From Asparagopsis taxiformis (lineage: Eukaryota > Rhodophyta > Florideophyceae > Bonnemaisoniales > Bonnemaisoniaceae): a stretch of DNA of 64,000 nucleotides. The position numbers and the translations under genes were made by a program. The stretch is from positions 62,001 through 126,000 of the forward strand of contig JALQPE010001688.1 in assembly GCA_030407315.1 (NCBI GenBank). Reading direction: 5' to 3'. Numbering within the stretch: position 1 is the first letter of the stretch; each line of letters starts with the position of its first letter. Shown in pieces: positions 20,421 through 30,032 of this stretch. A model generated the notes under the pieces. It made no database searches. It worked only from the letters and a program-made list of their open reading frames with translations, and was not told where the DNA came from.

Positions 20421-21467
20421 CTACTTGACGCTCTTGTTCCACTTCTCCTCAAGTGCCTTCCAGATGACGGAGAACGTCAGACCCTGGAAACCATTGGCGA
20501 TGATACGAGTGCGTAGTCCTCTTCCGAACAGTCCTACGAGGCCGTCTGCATCGAGAACCATGCGTACAGCTTGCGGGTAGGAAATGGGCGTTTGATTGGT
20601 TTGTTTGGTAGTTTTGATCACTCTCAAACTGTTACTGCAGCAATCGGAGACCACAGATGAGGTGAAACCAATGATGGCATTGCGACCGAATTTCTGGAAT
20701 GTTTTATCGGGATCGGGTTTGGGAATGTATTCCTGAAGCGTATTGAAAGTGAAAAACCATGGGAAACTGAGAAGGAATAGACATCAAATATGGTGAGATA
20801 GACAGTCGGATTGGCCGATAATGAAGTGAATGAGCGATAAACTTACTGTCCGACGAGGGTCGCAGAATAAGTAGCAAGAGCACCATGATACAAGACGATC
20901 GGACCACCAGCGGCAATTCTTCCGCGAAGTACTGGAAGGCCCTTGGTACCCTCAACTTGCAAAGTGGTCTTAAGGGCATCGATTGCTACGCGAGAAAAGA
21001 AATAGAACGGTCAGGATCAGCGGATGAGAGATTCACACGAATCAAATGTGAGGCAACTTACGCATGAGGAAGATACGCCAAGCCGCTGCGGAGCCGGATG
21101 CTGCAGCTGTCTTGACACCAACGGGAAGGTTTTTGGTATTGTCAAATGAATCGAGGAGGGTAAGTATGCCGGAATTGGCGGCTGTGTCTCCAAAGCGCGA
21201 AAGCGGGCCTTGGAAAAGAGCGGGTCCGATGCCACGGTAAAAGCGACGGACACCACCATCGGCATACAATGTGCGAATGGCGCTCATTGTCGATGAATTC
21301 CCGTATCGGTATTGGTAGTTCATCGTGGAACGCAATGGCATGAGGGTGACAACTTGTGCACCCATTGCCACAGCGCCTGGTACACCACCACCGAGCGCAC
21401 GCTTGCCGGCCTTCTTGAAGATTTCCTTGAGCGGCGGTCTTTGGGTAGATTGGTCGGAGCTGGACAT
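20421..21467 (-). CDS. Mitochondrial carrier family-like transporter
   Basis: Complement of 21062-21467, 20847-20985 and 20421-20766; introns of 76 and 80 nt (both GTAAGT donors) give 296 residues, the usual size for the family. The second splice phase recreates the carrier signature MPIDALKTTLQ (P-x-D-x-x-K), and two weaker repeats flank it (MPLRSTMNYQ in repeat 1, SNSLRVIKTTKQT in repeat 3). The protein would be a six-helix exchanger of the mitochondrial inner membrane or plastid envelope. The first and third signatures are degenerate, so the substrate cannot be inferred. It begins with a Lys-rich N-terminus (PLKEIFKKAGKRA). Confidence 0.82.
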
Positions 21468-21871
21468 TGTGATTGGGGTTGTTTCGGTGCGCGCAACGCT
21501 TGGGTCGGGATTGCGAGTGGCACTGATAGGAGATGGGGTTTGGTTGAAAGTTTATGGGTATAGATATATGTGTCGCAAATAGTTGGTGGCAGATGAATGC
21601 CAACAGAATGCGTGGATGTAGTGATTGGATTGCAAGGCGAGTCTAAGGCTAGAAATGAACAATTTGAAGAAACGAGTTTCTACACATCATTGAATAGCAG
21701 TGCGAAAGTTATCCATCATCCCCTTCCAATGGCCCGATCCAATGATTTAATTGCAACAATCTCAAAGTTGAAAGGAGGTGTTGTTGACACTTGTCATCTC
21801 CCCATTGCACGTGCTTCCATGCCCGTTATATAAACAAAGCACAACCACAGGTTCTCCTTCAATCCAAAAGG
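21468..21871. other. Intergenic between carrier and HAUS5-like genes
   Basis: Holds the promoter side of the carrier gene and the 3' flank of the HAUS5-like gene, both on the minus strand. No gene is seen. Confidence 0.5.
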
Positions 21872-23497
21872 TTAAACCCTCCCCCATTCTTCGTATTCCT
21901 TCCACCTGCCTTCGTCTACCCAGCGCATTCCTTCCTTAGCTGGCTCTTCCACCCAATTGCGCATCTCCTCCTTCACAATTGCCACGTCACGCTCTGCACA
22001 ATTCTTCGCCTCGACAACGCCCCTCTGTATTCTCGGGAATACCCGCCGCTCCACATCTTCCATCATTCTTTCCCGCACCTCGCTCACAAGCCCGCACTTT
22101 CCATCCAGCCCCTGTATTACCTGCTCGTCCCGCAAGCGCACCCTCTCCACCTCGCTCAGTCTCTCCTCCTCGCGCGCCAAACGGCCCGTACCTACTCCGC
22201 ATTCCCAAACCGCATCATCACATCGTCTAACACCAGCGATTCCCAGCTGCGCCACATCGCCTGTCAGACCGTCCACCTCTGCAGAACGTTTCTCTACATC
22301 GCGAACAAATTGCCGCAACCGTCCAACAGCACCGTCCCGACTTTCAGCCAGACGCTCGCGAGCAATGACCATGCTTTCATTCCATGCCGCAACACCTTGT
22401 CCAAGCAGCTTGCGGTTGCCAATCCAGAGATTACCAGTTGCCTCGTAGAGCTCTTGCAGCACCTCGTTTCCTCTGCGCAGTTCCTGTTTCGTCACACGTA
22501 CATCCGCGGCATCCGTTCGCGCCTCAGGTCGTCGTCGTGCAAATGCGACAAACGCACGTTCCCCCTCCAGCTGCGCACACAGCAGACGCGTGCTCAGCTC
22601 GTCTGCAACAGCAGTGTTCTTTAGCTGCGTTATCATATCCGCCAGTGCGCGCTCCGCACTCACGCACTGCTTTACCAGCGCCTCATATTCTGCAAAGGTG
22701 CGCAGCTGTGTCACACGTGCCATTTGCAGCTGCACATCTATGATGTCTATCATATCATTTTCGTGCTCTTCATCCAGATTTTGCTGCAGCTGCTCTATGC
22801 TCTCTTGCTGTACTTGCTGCAGCGTTTTCAACACTTCCAGCATTCTGGACTGCCGTACCGCTTCGTCTAAATGCGTCTCGACCTGCTCGAAATCGGCCTG
22901 TTCACATGGATTATCCTCAAGTGCTAGATTAGAGAGTAGGTGGGCGACATCGAGAAAAGCATCATGCACGGGCGCATCGGATATAATATCGCTCTCTTCT
23001 GTAGAAATAGGCCACATTTGCGACTGCAAAACTGAGAAAAGTTCGGAGACAGAACCATCTTGATGTTCAACTTGAGATTGTAGTTTTTTCTGCAAGGCGC
23101 TTTTCATTTCAGGCATTGATGGTCCATCCACATCAGTGTTGTCATCAACACGAACAAGTTGGTTGCGAAGGTCGCGCAGCTGTTGCTCAACTTGCGCAAT
23201 TTCCTTTTGCACCGTGTCAAGTTGCTGGTCGGCATCATCAATATTTTGTTCAGACCCAAGCTGAGGGCCAGATATCATTAATTGATTCGTTTGCGTTGGG
23301 TGAAGCGATAAAGATAAGCGTATAGTGCGTGCATTGGTCTGACTGCGAACACGCTGTGTCAGATAGGTCCACAGGCGCGCAGCGGCTGGAGCTTCGCAGA
23401 GCTCGTAAAGTAGCTGATCAGGTGGGCATTGTACGTGCGGAAGCTGCGCCGATATCCACGCACGAATCGCTTGTGGTAGTTGCTGACTTGATGTCAT
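21872..23497 (-). CDS. Augmin complex subunit 5 (HAUS5/AUG5)-like
   Basis: A 541-residue single-exon protein. The N-terminal block, including IRAWISAQL, LLYELCEAPAAARLWTYLTQ and RVRSQTNARTIRLSL, matches the HAUS5/AUG5 pattern in which a short Leu-rich helix is followed by xIWxYxxxxVxSxxTVxxIR. The rest is long alpha-helical coiled coil (about 85-520) rich in Gln, Glu and Arg. Augmin binds existing spindle microtubules and recruits gamma-tubulin to branch new ones. The human protein is 633 residues and plant AUG5 is longer, so this one is slightly short. Orthology rests mostly on the first 65 residues. The 3' part of the gene has strong C bias on the plus strand, which creates long false open frames. 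Confidence 0.75.
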   Translation of the reverse strand: MTSSQQLPQAIRAWISAQLPHVQCPPDQLLYELCEAPAAARLWTYLTQRVRSQTNARTIRLSLSLHPTQTNQLMISGPQLGSEQNIDDADQQLDTVQKEIAQVEQQLRDLRNQLVRVDDNTDVDGPSMPEMKSALQKKLQSQVEHQDGSVSELFSVLQSQMWPISTEESDIISDAPVHDAFLDVAHLLSNLALEDNPCEQADFEQVETHLDEAVRQSRMLEVLKTLQQVQQESIEQLQQNLDEEHENDMIDIIDVQLQMARVTQLRTFAEYEALVKQCVSAERALADMITQLKNTAVADELSTRLLCAQLEGERAFVAFARRRPEARTDAADVRVTKQELRRGNEVLQELYEATGNLWIGNRKLLGQGVAAWNESMVIARERLAESRDGAVGRLRQFVRDVEKRSAEVDGLTGDVAQLGIAGVRRCDDAVWECGVGTGRLAREEERLSEVERVRLRDEQVIQGLDGKCGLVSEVRERMMEDVERRVFPRIQRGVVEAKNCAERDVAIVKEEMRNWVEEPAKEGMRWVDEGRWKEYEEWGRV

Positions 23498-24149
23498 TGC
23501 TGATTAAACGCATTGTTCAAATGGCGCACATGTATCGAAGCGGCGAGGTATTATGGTGCGCAGCATGTTGCGCACACAATAGTCAACAGCAGTCCAAACT
23601 TTTCAATTCAAACTTAGTAAGTGCCAAATATTAAATTAATGCAGCTCTTCTTATGAGTGTCCACGTGTATGGAAAGATACCGGAAGTCACTTTGAGGTGT
23701 TCACCTGCGTTCTTCCACTTGAGCCGGACAGGTATCGTGCCTACAATGGGAGCGCATGAGTCAAACAAGGGACTGTGCCCTGCGCTTTATCGCGCGTTCA
23801 AGACTATGGGTTGCGAAAAAATTGGAATTGAACGAAGAAAGGCCGATGCAGCGTCCATGGGGACTGCCAGCCAGGATGCAGCAAGCAAAATGTGTTACGA
23901 CCTCTTAGAAGGTATCGAAAAACGCAATTGTACGGAGAACGCGGGATCCGAACCAGAGCGTCGCAACTGAATTGTCCTGCTCGATGCTGTTGCTCGTAAG
24001 CGTGGATTCCATGCGCTGCATACGTCTTAGATGCCAGTAGACCACTTCGAAAAAGCCACTCTAATTTGTCCGAAATTTTTGTGACGACACGACGTCGACA
24101 TCTACAACCGCCTGCAATTAGAGAACAGGGAGCACTTCCCACTTATATC
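23498..24149. other. Divergent promoter region, HAUS5-like gene and Xaa-Pro aminopeptidase
   Basis: Some 650 nt between opposite starts. An ATG-started 105-codon frame (23653-23970) is present but has no domain and lies where both promoters should be, so it was not called. Confidence 0.45.
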
Positions 24150-25697
24150 ATGAACGTTTTAAATCAATTGCCACACAGGTTGTTCACCCGTCATTGCCAA
24201 ACGCTCAGATTGTACTCCCAAACAGCCGCTCGAGCCGTTCCGCACCTTTCGCGCGCCATCTCCCAGCCCACCTCGCTCACCCATCCACACCTCATCACTG
24301 AGCACGAGGTCACGCCCGGCATATCGCGCTCCGAGTTCATCCAAAGGCGCAATGATCTCGTCCAGAATTTGCCGCACCGTTCGGTGTCTATTTTCCCATC
24401 CAATCCACCCGCCTATATGACTGAAGACGTGCCGTATCTGTACCATCCCAACACAGATCTCATGTACATTTGCGGCATTGCCGAGCAGGGAGCCTTGCTG
24501 CTTGCTGAACGTACTGATGAAGATCGTGCTCGTTTTATTCTCTTTGTTCAAGGTCGCGACGAGTCTAAGGAACTTTGGGATGGGCCTCAATGTGATACCA
24601 CTGATGAAATCAAGGCGTATTTCGGAGTGGATCAAGTGCGTCATATATCGCAATTGCCCAACTACTTATCATCTGCTGTTGATAACGCTGCCACTTTCCA
24701 CTATGATCCGGCAGTCAACCATTCTATATCCGCCGCAATCGCTAAGATGAAACCATCCCAACAGGAACGTCTCATATCCAAATGGGATCGAGCCAATTCT
24801 CCAAAGTCCTTCCTACTACATCAGCGACTCATAAAATCCCCTGCCGAACTCTCTCTGTTGCGAAATTCCGCTCGTATAATTTCGCAATCTCTCAATGATG
24901 CCATGGCATCTCTATCAACCTCTAAACAAACCCCTCACGTTGAGGAGAGTCACATTGACGCCGTTATTTCAATGGCATGTAAAGCTCGAGGTGCTACCCG
25001 TCCTTCGTTTCCTAATGTCGTTGCAAGCGGACCCAATGGTGTCATACTGCACTACATGAACAATAACAGGCGAGCAATGGAAGGTGATTTCGTCATGGTG
25101 GATGCCGGTTGTGAGATGCACGGCTATTGCTCAGATGTATCGCGTTCATGGCCAGTCTCTGGAAAATTTTCTCCCGCTCAACGCGACATATATCAACTCG
25201 TTCTAGCCGTTCAGAAAAAGTGCATCCCATTGGCAGTCGAGGGGGCAACTTTAAACAACAAACCCGTCAGCCTCGACGATATGCATCAAATAGTTGTGCG
25301 CGAACTCGTGTACGGACTGCTGCATCTTGGCTTCATGTCGGGTCACACAGTTGAATCAGCAATAACATCTGGTGAATATAGAAAGTACTTTCCACATGCC
25401 ACTGGTCATTACTTGGGTATGGATGTACACGACACACATCACCTGTCGAAAGACATTCCATTTCAAAAAGGCATGGTCATCACAGTGGAGCCGGGTTTAT
25501 ATTGTCCAATTGGTGATCCATCGGTTCCGCAAGCCTTTCAAGGTCTCGGAATGAGGATCGAGGATGATGTTGCAATTGGTGGTGTAAACGAAGCTCCAGA
25601 AGTCCTTTCCTCCGCAGCAGTCAAAGAGCTATCTGATGTAGAGTCGTTGGTGGGCTCTCGCAAGGTCGACTCATACGTTGGATTGTTTGGAGCGTAA
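24150..25697 (+). CDS. Xaa-Pro aminopeptidase 3 / ICP55-type, mitochondrial
   Basis: A 515-residue single-exon metallopeptidase of family M24B; the ATG at 24150 is the first in a frame opened by TTG. Residues 1-45 are Arg-rich without acids (LPHRLFTRHCQTLRLYSQ), a mitochondrial presequence. Then come the ITEHEVTPGISRSEFIQRRN block typical of XPNPEP3/ICP55 and the pita-bread catalytic domain. Its five metal ligands are visible in order: Asp in MVDAGCEMHGY, Asp in CSDVSRSW, His in ATGHYLGMDVHD, Glu in TVEPGLYC, and Glu in MRIEDDVA. The enzyme removes one N-terminal residue from imported proteins after presequence cleavage and so stabilises them. The stop is 106 nt from that of RnpA. Confidence 0.95.
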   Translation: MNVLNQLPHRLFTRHCQTLRLYSQTAARAVPHLSRAISQPTSLTHPHLITEHEVTPGISRSEFIQRRNDLVQNLPHRSVSIFPSNPPAYMTEDVPYLYHPNTDLMYICGIAEQGALLLAERTDEDRARFILFVQGRDESKELWDGPQCDTTDEIKAYFGVDQVRHISQLPNYLSSAVDNAATFHYDPAVNHSISAAIAKMKPSQQERLISKWDRANSPKSFLLHQRLIKSPAELSLLRNSARIISQSLNDAMASLSTSKQTPHVEESHIDAVISMACKARGATRPSFPNVVASGPNGVILHYMNNNRRAMEGDFVMVDAGCEMHGYCSDVSRSWPVSGKFSPAQRDIYQLVLAVQKKCIPLAVEGATLNNKPVSLDDMHQIVVRELVYGLLHLGFMSGHTVESAITSGEYRKYFPHATGHYLGMDVHDTHHLSKDIPFQKGMVITVEPGLYCPIGDPSVPQAFQGLGMRIEDDVAIGGVNEAPEVLSSAAVKELSDVESLVGSRKVDSYVGLFGA

Positions 25698-25803
25698 GGG
25701 AAGCCAATGTTGCGTATGCGTCAATTTCTTCATTTACGTGACAGAGTCAACTCAGGGTAGATTACCACTAATTGAAGCAGGAATATAATAGATTGTACAC
25801 AGA

Positions 25804-26718
25804 TTACCGTTTACAATATCTTTCGCGCCGCAACATGTCGAGAGTCAGATCGTCTCTCCAGCAGCTTACGTTTCTCAGAGCTGTTTCCATTTCTAGCAAA
25901 AGATCTGCGAATTCAATCGTCAGAACTTCAGGTGTTACCGTGAAAACATACTCCAGACCGCGACAGGCATTTGGCGGAAGAATGACACTAGCTGCAGCAC
26001 GGAGTCGTCTCTTTGCACGATTTCGTTGAACAGCTCTCTTACCAATGGATGCCTTGGAAGCTCGAACTCTGACAATATACGCCCACGGCGGAATTTCAAA
26101 TGGGATAGTTTCATTCAAGTTATCATCTGAATCTTCGAATTGCGTTTCTGATTCTGATATATCTGCATCAGACTCTACGTATGTTCCACGCAGATCAATT
26201 TCACTCGATGCAGACGAGAAGGACGGTCTAGAATCCGTGGTAGAAATATCTGACTCAAGCACCGCCGATGCGTTCGTGTGCATCCTTGGATACCGCTTCT
26301 CCCCAGGCGGTCGCGGTCGCACAATGAGCGGAAATACACGCAGCGAAAATGCCGTTGCGCGTGCAAATGCGAGCGGTTTTCCCTTTGTCCGTTCGACACA
26401 ATTTTCCTCCAAATATCTGCGCTCGCGAAATGTTGGCAGACTGAGGCGAACTGGACGAGGATGTTGAGGTGGGGCCGGTTCAGATGGACGGTCGATACAG
26501 CACCTTGGTGCGATTGTGCGTTGGATACGTGGATTAGGGATCTGTATTGGTTGTAGAAACGCTGAATGCGGCCTTGTTCTGTTTGGCAATAGTAGTTTGT
26601 TCATTTGGACAGACTGACGCGACAGGACGGCCGTTTCGAATTGGGTCGCATCGTTTCTGAGAAATGTCGATGTGGAATTTGGGTGCGACGCACGGAGATC
26701 GGTGAATGGCCACTGCAT
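25804..26718 (-). CDS. rnpA: Bacterial-type RNase P protein component (RnpA), nuclear-encoded, with acidic insert
   Basis: A 304-residue single-exon protein. RnpA is normally about 110-120 residues. Its signature, the RNR helix KRAVQRNRAKRRLR, lies at 227-240, preceded by the strand YIVRVRASKASIG and followed by a beta-alpha end (LEYVFTVTPE...FADLLLEMETAL). The first beta-alpha unit is earlier (LSLPTFRERRYLEEN...FARATAFSLRVFPLI, about 92-132). Between the two halves lies an acidic Ser/Asp/Glu insertion of about 75 residues (135-210). The N-terminal 90 residues are basic and Pro/Arg/Ser-rich, as in an organelle leader; Met39 is an alternative start. The protein would help an RNase P RNA cleave tRNA leaders, most likely in the plastid, where red algae keep rnpB. 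Confidence 0.82.
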   Translation of the reverse strand: MQWPFTDLRASHPNSTSTFLRNDATQFETAVLSRQSVQMNKLLLPNRTRPHSAFLQPIQIPNPRIQRTIAPRCCIDRPSEPAPPQHPRPVRLSLPTFRERRYLEENCVERTKGKPLAFARATAFSLRVFPLIVRPRPPGEKRYPRMHTNASAVLESDISTTDSRPSFSSASSEIDLRGTYVESDADISESETQFEDSDDNLNETIPFEIPPWAYIVRVRASKASIGKRAVQRNRAKRRLRAAASVILPPNACRGLEYVFTVTPEVLTIEFADLLLEMETALRNVSCWRDDLTLDMLRRERYCKR

Positions 26719-26763
26719 TTATTTGCAATCTCAAAAACGTCAACGCCCAATTGGAGGCATTTG

Positions 26764-27497
26764 ATGTTCAATCTTGTTCAAGATATTTGTAGCTTTTTGA
26801 ACAGGTCAAGTCTTCTCGAGGTTTCTCAATATATTAAGGGGTTTCCTACACCTTCAACCGACATTTTATTTCCTGCTATTGTGAAGCAACAATCGTTTCA
26901 ACTACTTGGACTGCTCAATTATCAAATTGGTACCAATTCTAGAATGAATCACAACGCTCTAGCCTTCTCAACTACTTTTGCGTGGTACTCCTATCACCAC
27001 CCAAGTCAGACGAGCTTGAGTGCTTTTCAACAACGGATATGTATTTCTCCATCCGTAGGAAGCTCATTCGTATCATGGAACAACTCACTCTATCGTTATG
27101 GTTTTGGCAAATCGAAGCGAGCTACAATCAATTGTTGCACTGAGGAGAAAGAAATTGAAGAAAACCAAGAGAAACAACCTCCTCGTTTCAAATTTGATGC
27201 CCACTCAGATAAGGTACGTCCAACTTCTCTCACTTAGCTTACCCAATGGTATCCTTTTACGTTGTTTCTAACTAATATCCGTCTTTGAACGTCTTACACA
27301 CACAGGATGCCTTTGGGCGAGACCCAAAAAAGGAGACTGAATTCTGGATGGACGCAGCAAAGACTGTTCTAGAGTCAGACGAAGTCCAGAAAGCTGTCAA
27401 TGACCACAGGGAGAAGGGTGGCGATGGATTAACAGACGAACAGCGAGCCTATATGGAATTTATTAAGAGCCTTGATGAAGCAAAGGGAGATGAATGA
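26764..27497 (+). CDS. Two-exon protein of unknown function, possibly organelle-targeted
   Basis: Exons 26764-27213 and 27306-27497 (92-nt intron, GTACGT/ACAG with CTAAC branch) give 213 residues. The first exon is Ser/Phe/Ile-rich with few acids up to about residue 115, suggesting an organelle leader, then turns charged (EEKEIEENQEKQPPRFKF). The second exon encodes a compact charged helix domain (FWMDAAKTVLESDEVQKAVN, DEQRAYMEFIKSLDEAKGDE). I do not recognise a family. The ATG is 45 nt from the RnpA ATG on the other strand; a later ATG at 26944 would widen that gap. The stop is 53 nt from that of the convergent helicase gene. Confidence 0.7.
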
Positions 27498-27550
27498 TCT
27501 TACCAAACTGCTTTGAACTCATGGAAATATTTGCTCATCGGAAAGTACTA

Positions 27551-29677
27551 TTACTCCTCTTCAACTTGAAGCGTAAATAACGTTTGCACTTGCTCACTCT
27601 GAGTTTCAACGCCTTTGGTATTAGTCTGCTTTTGTGAAAATGATTCGTCAGCACTACAGATTGTAGGTTCAATCTGTGACATCCCCATGGCAGTGACGGC
27701 ATCTGATATCGCACCCTTCGCATCGAGTTCGGAAAGGCAAATTTTCTTTCCCGACTGGTTTGCAACATCGAATGCCTCTCGTCTTCGCTTGAGTGATCCG
27801 TCGATAACCTTGTTCAAAACATTTAGTTTCCCTTGCACTGCGGACCACATCAAGTCGTCTAGTGTTCCAGGTGCGATCACATACTCTATAGTCACGGAAT
27901 TGATTCTTCCAATCCGATGTGCGCGATCCTCAGCTTGGACGAGCACACTCGGCACCCAGCTCAGTTCAGCGAATAAGACAAGGTCGGCTGCTGTCAACGT
28001 CAATCCTACCCCTGCAGCTGAAAACGATAGCAGAGCAACCCTGACCTCTGCAATGTTCTGAAAACTAGTCACCGATTCTGATCTCTTTGCACACTCCGTG
28101 GACCCATCTATGCGCACCAAAGTAATCTTTTTCGTCTCCAGGAACGTCTGCAGACAATCTAGAAGATGTAGATGGTGAGCAAACACTATAAACTTACTTG
28201 GTCCACCGTTTCCTAGTAGCTGCTTCATGCGTGTGATGACCCCTGCAATCTTAACGTCTGCTGTACGACGAAACAGGGCAGCTTGAATACCTTCTCGTCT
28301 GCACTTGAGTGCTGAGTACCTTTCGTCAGTTGTTTGTTGAGATTTCATTTCTTCGTCTATAGCGTTTAAATCCTCTCGCACCTCTGCGATTTGATGCAAG
28401 TTGGAACTGGAGATTTCCAATATAACTTGACGTCGGATCTTTGGTGGCAGACAATTGAGGACCTCTGATTTTTCACGACGGACCATGACAGAAGAAAGCA
28501 ATACATTCAACTCATCTTCGTTTGTCAGCGTCTGCGAAAAGCCAACCAATCCCCCGCAGTATCTGTCCAGAAATTGCTCGCAGCAAAGAAATGGACAGTT
28601 AGGAAATTGAAGCAGTGCACTTAGAATAGAATAAAGCTCAGCAGGTCTTGAGGTTGCAGGCGTTCCGGAAATTAATACCTTGTAGTTAGCAGCGCTGAGA
28701 AAAGGCATTGTCGCCTTAGTACGCGCGGTGGTAATGCTGCGTAGGTTGTGGCATTCATCCACTACCACAATTGGGAAATGTAGTGTATCGTTAGTTTTGG
28801 AAGCAGGGTCATGCTGACACTGTATCTTTGGAAGAAGGTCGTAACTGCAAATTACAAAGGAAATACGAGAAGACGTATCCCAAAGGTCTCGTTGCGCTTT
28901 CTGACGTGACGATTTGAGTTGGAAAAATTGACGAGAGTTGGAGATGACATGTACAGATGTCGGGTCTGTCCCTGGTAACCACTTGAGAACAGCAGTTGCC
29001 CACGCCGCTCGCAAGATAGCTGGGCAGAGAATGAGAACAGGACTGATAGTCTGTTCACATTGTGTTCTCGCTGTATTCAAATGGGAGCTGTTTACAGGTT
29101 CTCGACGGTAATATTCCACCACCGCTAACGCAGTTAAAGTCTTTCCGAGCCCCATTCCATCAGCTATTAATACACGACCTCCGAGCTCCGATACTGCGCG
29201 TATAACTCCGAGCCGTTGGAATGGCAGCAATTGGTGCCAGAGAAAACCGACGCGTGCACCAATGTCATCAGCCGAGATATGTTTTGCAAGTGCATGTCTG
29301 CGAGCGTCAATTACTTGGCGGGCGAGCACAATAAGAGTGGGTGGTATTTGGAGAGGAAGCGCGAAGGCGTTGCAGAGATTTCGAACGTCTTCGAACTTTT
29401 CAAGCGGGATGTACAGCGGTTCATGTGGTGCGATTTCTTTGTTGAGAGCGTGCTTTTCAAGATCTTTTTGCAGCGCTGGTGGAAAACGAGGGCGTGGCCG
29501 AAGAGTTACTACTATCCCATCTCTCGATGCGATAGTGTATGGGGGAAGAGATAGATATGCTGAGAGCGCAACTGGAAATGGGCGCTCTGCGACTGTGACG
29601 GCCGCGGACAGAAGTTCATATTCTTCTGTAGGTAGGATTTGTTCTTCGATTGGGAAAAGGTTGCAGTGAGCCGCCAT
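27551..29677 (-). CDS. SNF2-family ATPase, SMARCAL1/ZRANB3-like annealing helicase
   Basis: A 708-residue single-exon protein. SNF2 motifs are in order: motif I IADGMGLGKT (171-180), motif II DECH (307-310) in place of the common DEAH/DESH, motif III LISGTPATSRPAEL (335-348), an RREK block after it, motif V SAAGVGLTLTAADLVLF (553-569), and motif VI QAEDRAHRIGR (581-591). The N-terminal part (1-145), with LPFQRLGVIRAV just before motif I, resembles the HARP-containing start of SMARCAL1, an enzyme that rewinds and remodels stalled replication forks. No HIRAN, RING or zinc finger is seen. The C-terminal tail is short and polar. The subfamily call rests on the compact spacing between motifs and on the E-LSW-PS-L-QAEDRAHRIGR block. 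Confidence 0.9.
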   Translation of the reverse strand: MAAHCNLFPIEEQILPTEEYELLSAAVTVAERPFPVALSAYLSLPPYTIASRDGIVVTLRPRPRFPPALQKDLEKHALNKEIAPHEPLYIPLEKFEDVRNLCNAFALPLQIPPTLIVLARQVIDARRHALAKHISADDIGARVGFLWHQLLPFQRLGVIRAVSELGGRVLIADGMGLGKTLTALAVVEYYRREPVNSSHLNTARTQCEQTISPVLILCPAILRAAWATAVLKWLPGTDPTSVHVISNSRQFFQLKSSRQKAQRDLWDTSSRISFVICSYDLLPKIQCQHDPASKTNDTLHFPIVVVDECHNLRSITTARTKATMPFLSAANYKVLISGTPATSRPAELYSILSALLQFPNCPFLCCEQFLDRYCGGLVGFSQTLTNEDELNVLLSSVMVRREKSEVLNCLPPKIRRQVILEISSSNLHQIAEVREDLNAIDEEMKSQQTTDERYSALKCRREGIQAALFRRTADVKIAGVITRMKQLLGNGGPSKFIVFAHHLHLLDCLQTFLETKKITLVRIDGSTECAKRSESVTSFQNIAEVRVALLSFSAAGVGLTLTAADLVLFAELSWVPSVLVQAEDRAHRIGRINSVTIEYVIAPGTLDDLMWSAVQGKLNVLNKVIDGSLKRRREAFDVANQSGKKICLSELDAKGAISDAVTAMGMSQIEPTICSADESFSQKQTNTKGVETQSEQVQTLFTLQVEEE

Positions 29678-30032
29678 CCATATCTAGGGAGCATTTCGGC
29701 GCGTGGTCCGTGGATAGAGAAAATGGAGAAGTGGGGCGCAAGTATTTTTATGAACAGTCGATACCACTGTTTGAACATTTAAAAAATTGAAAACCGAAAT
29801 AACGCCCTCTACATTCGTTCTCAACTATGTATGCGGGGCTGATGCCAAGTCGGAGATATGTACGAAGATGACGGTATTCGGATGGGTTAGCTTGTCAAAC
29901 TTACTCTGTACATGTACGCCGAAAACAACACAAAGTTTGGAACTGTTACCCATCCCGGTCAATAGTGAAAACACATGAAAGCAATTTTGAGACCGTAGCT
30001 CTAGTCCACGAATATACGAGTCCGTCCCCGAA

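Noticed and set aside
21791..23063. Long plus-strand frames across 21.8-23.1 kb
   Set aside because: They are antisense to the HAUS5-like gene, whose skewed base composition removes stops on the opposite strand.
23653..23970. 105-codon ATG frame between HAUS5-like and Xaa-Pro aminopeptidase genes
   Set aside because: It occupies the shared promoter region, has no domain, and shows no amino-acid pattern beyond chance.
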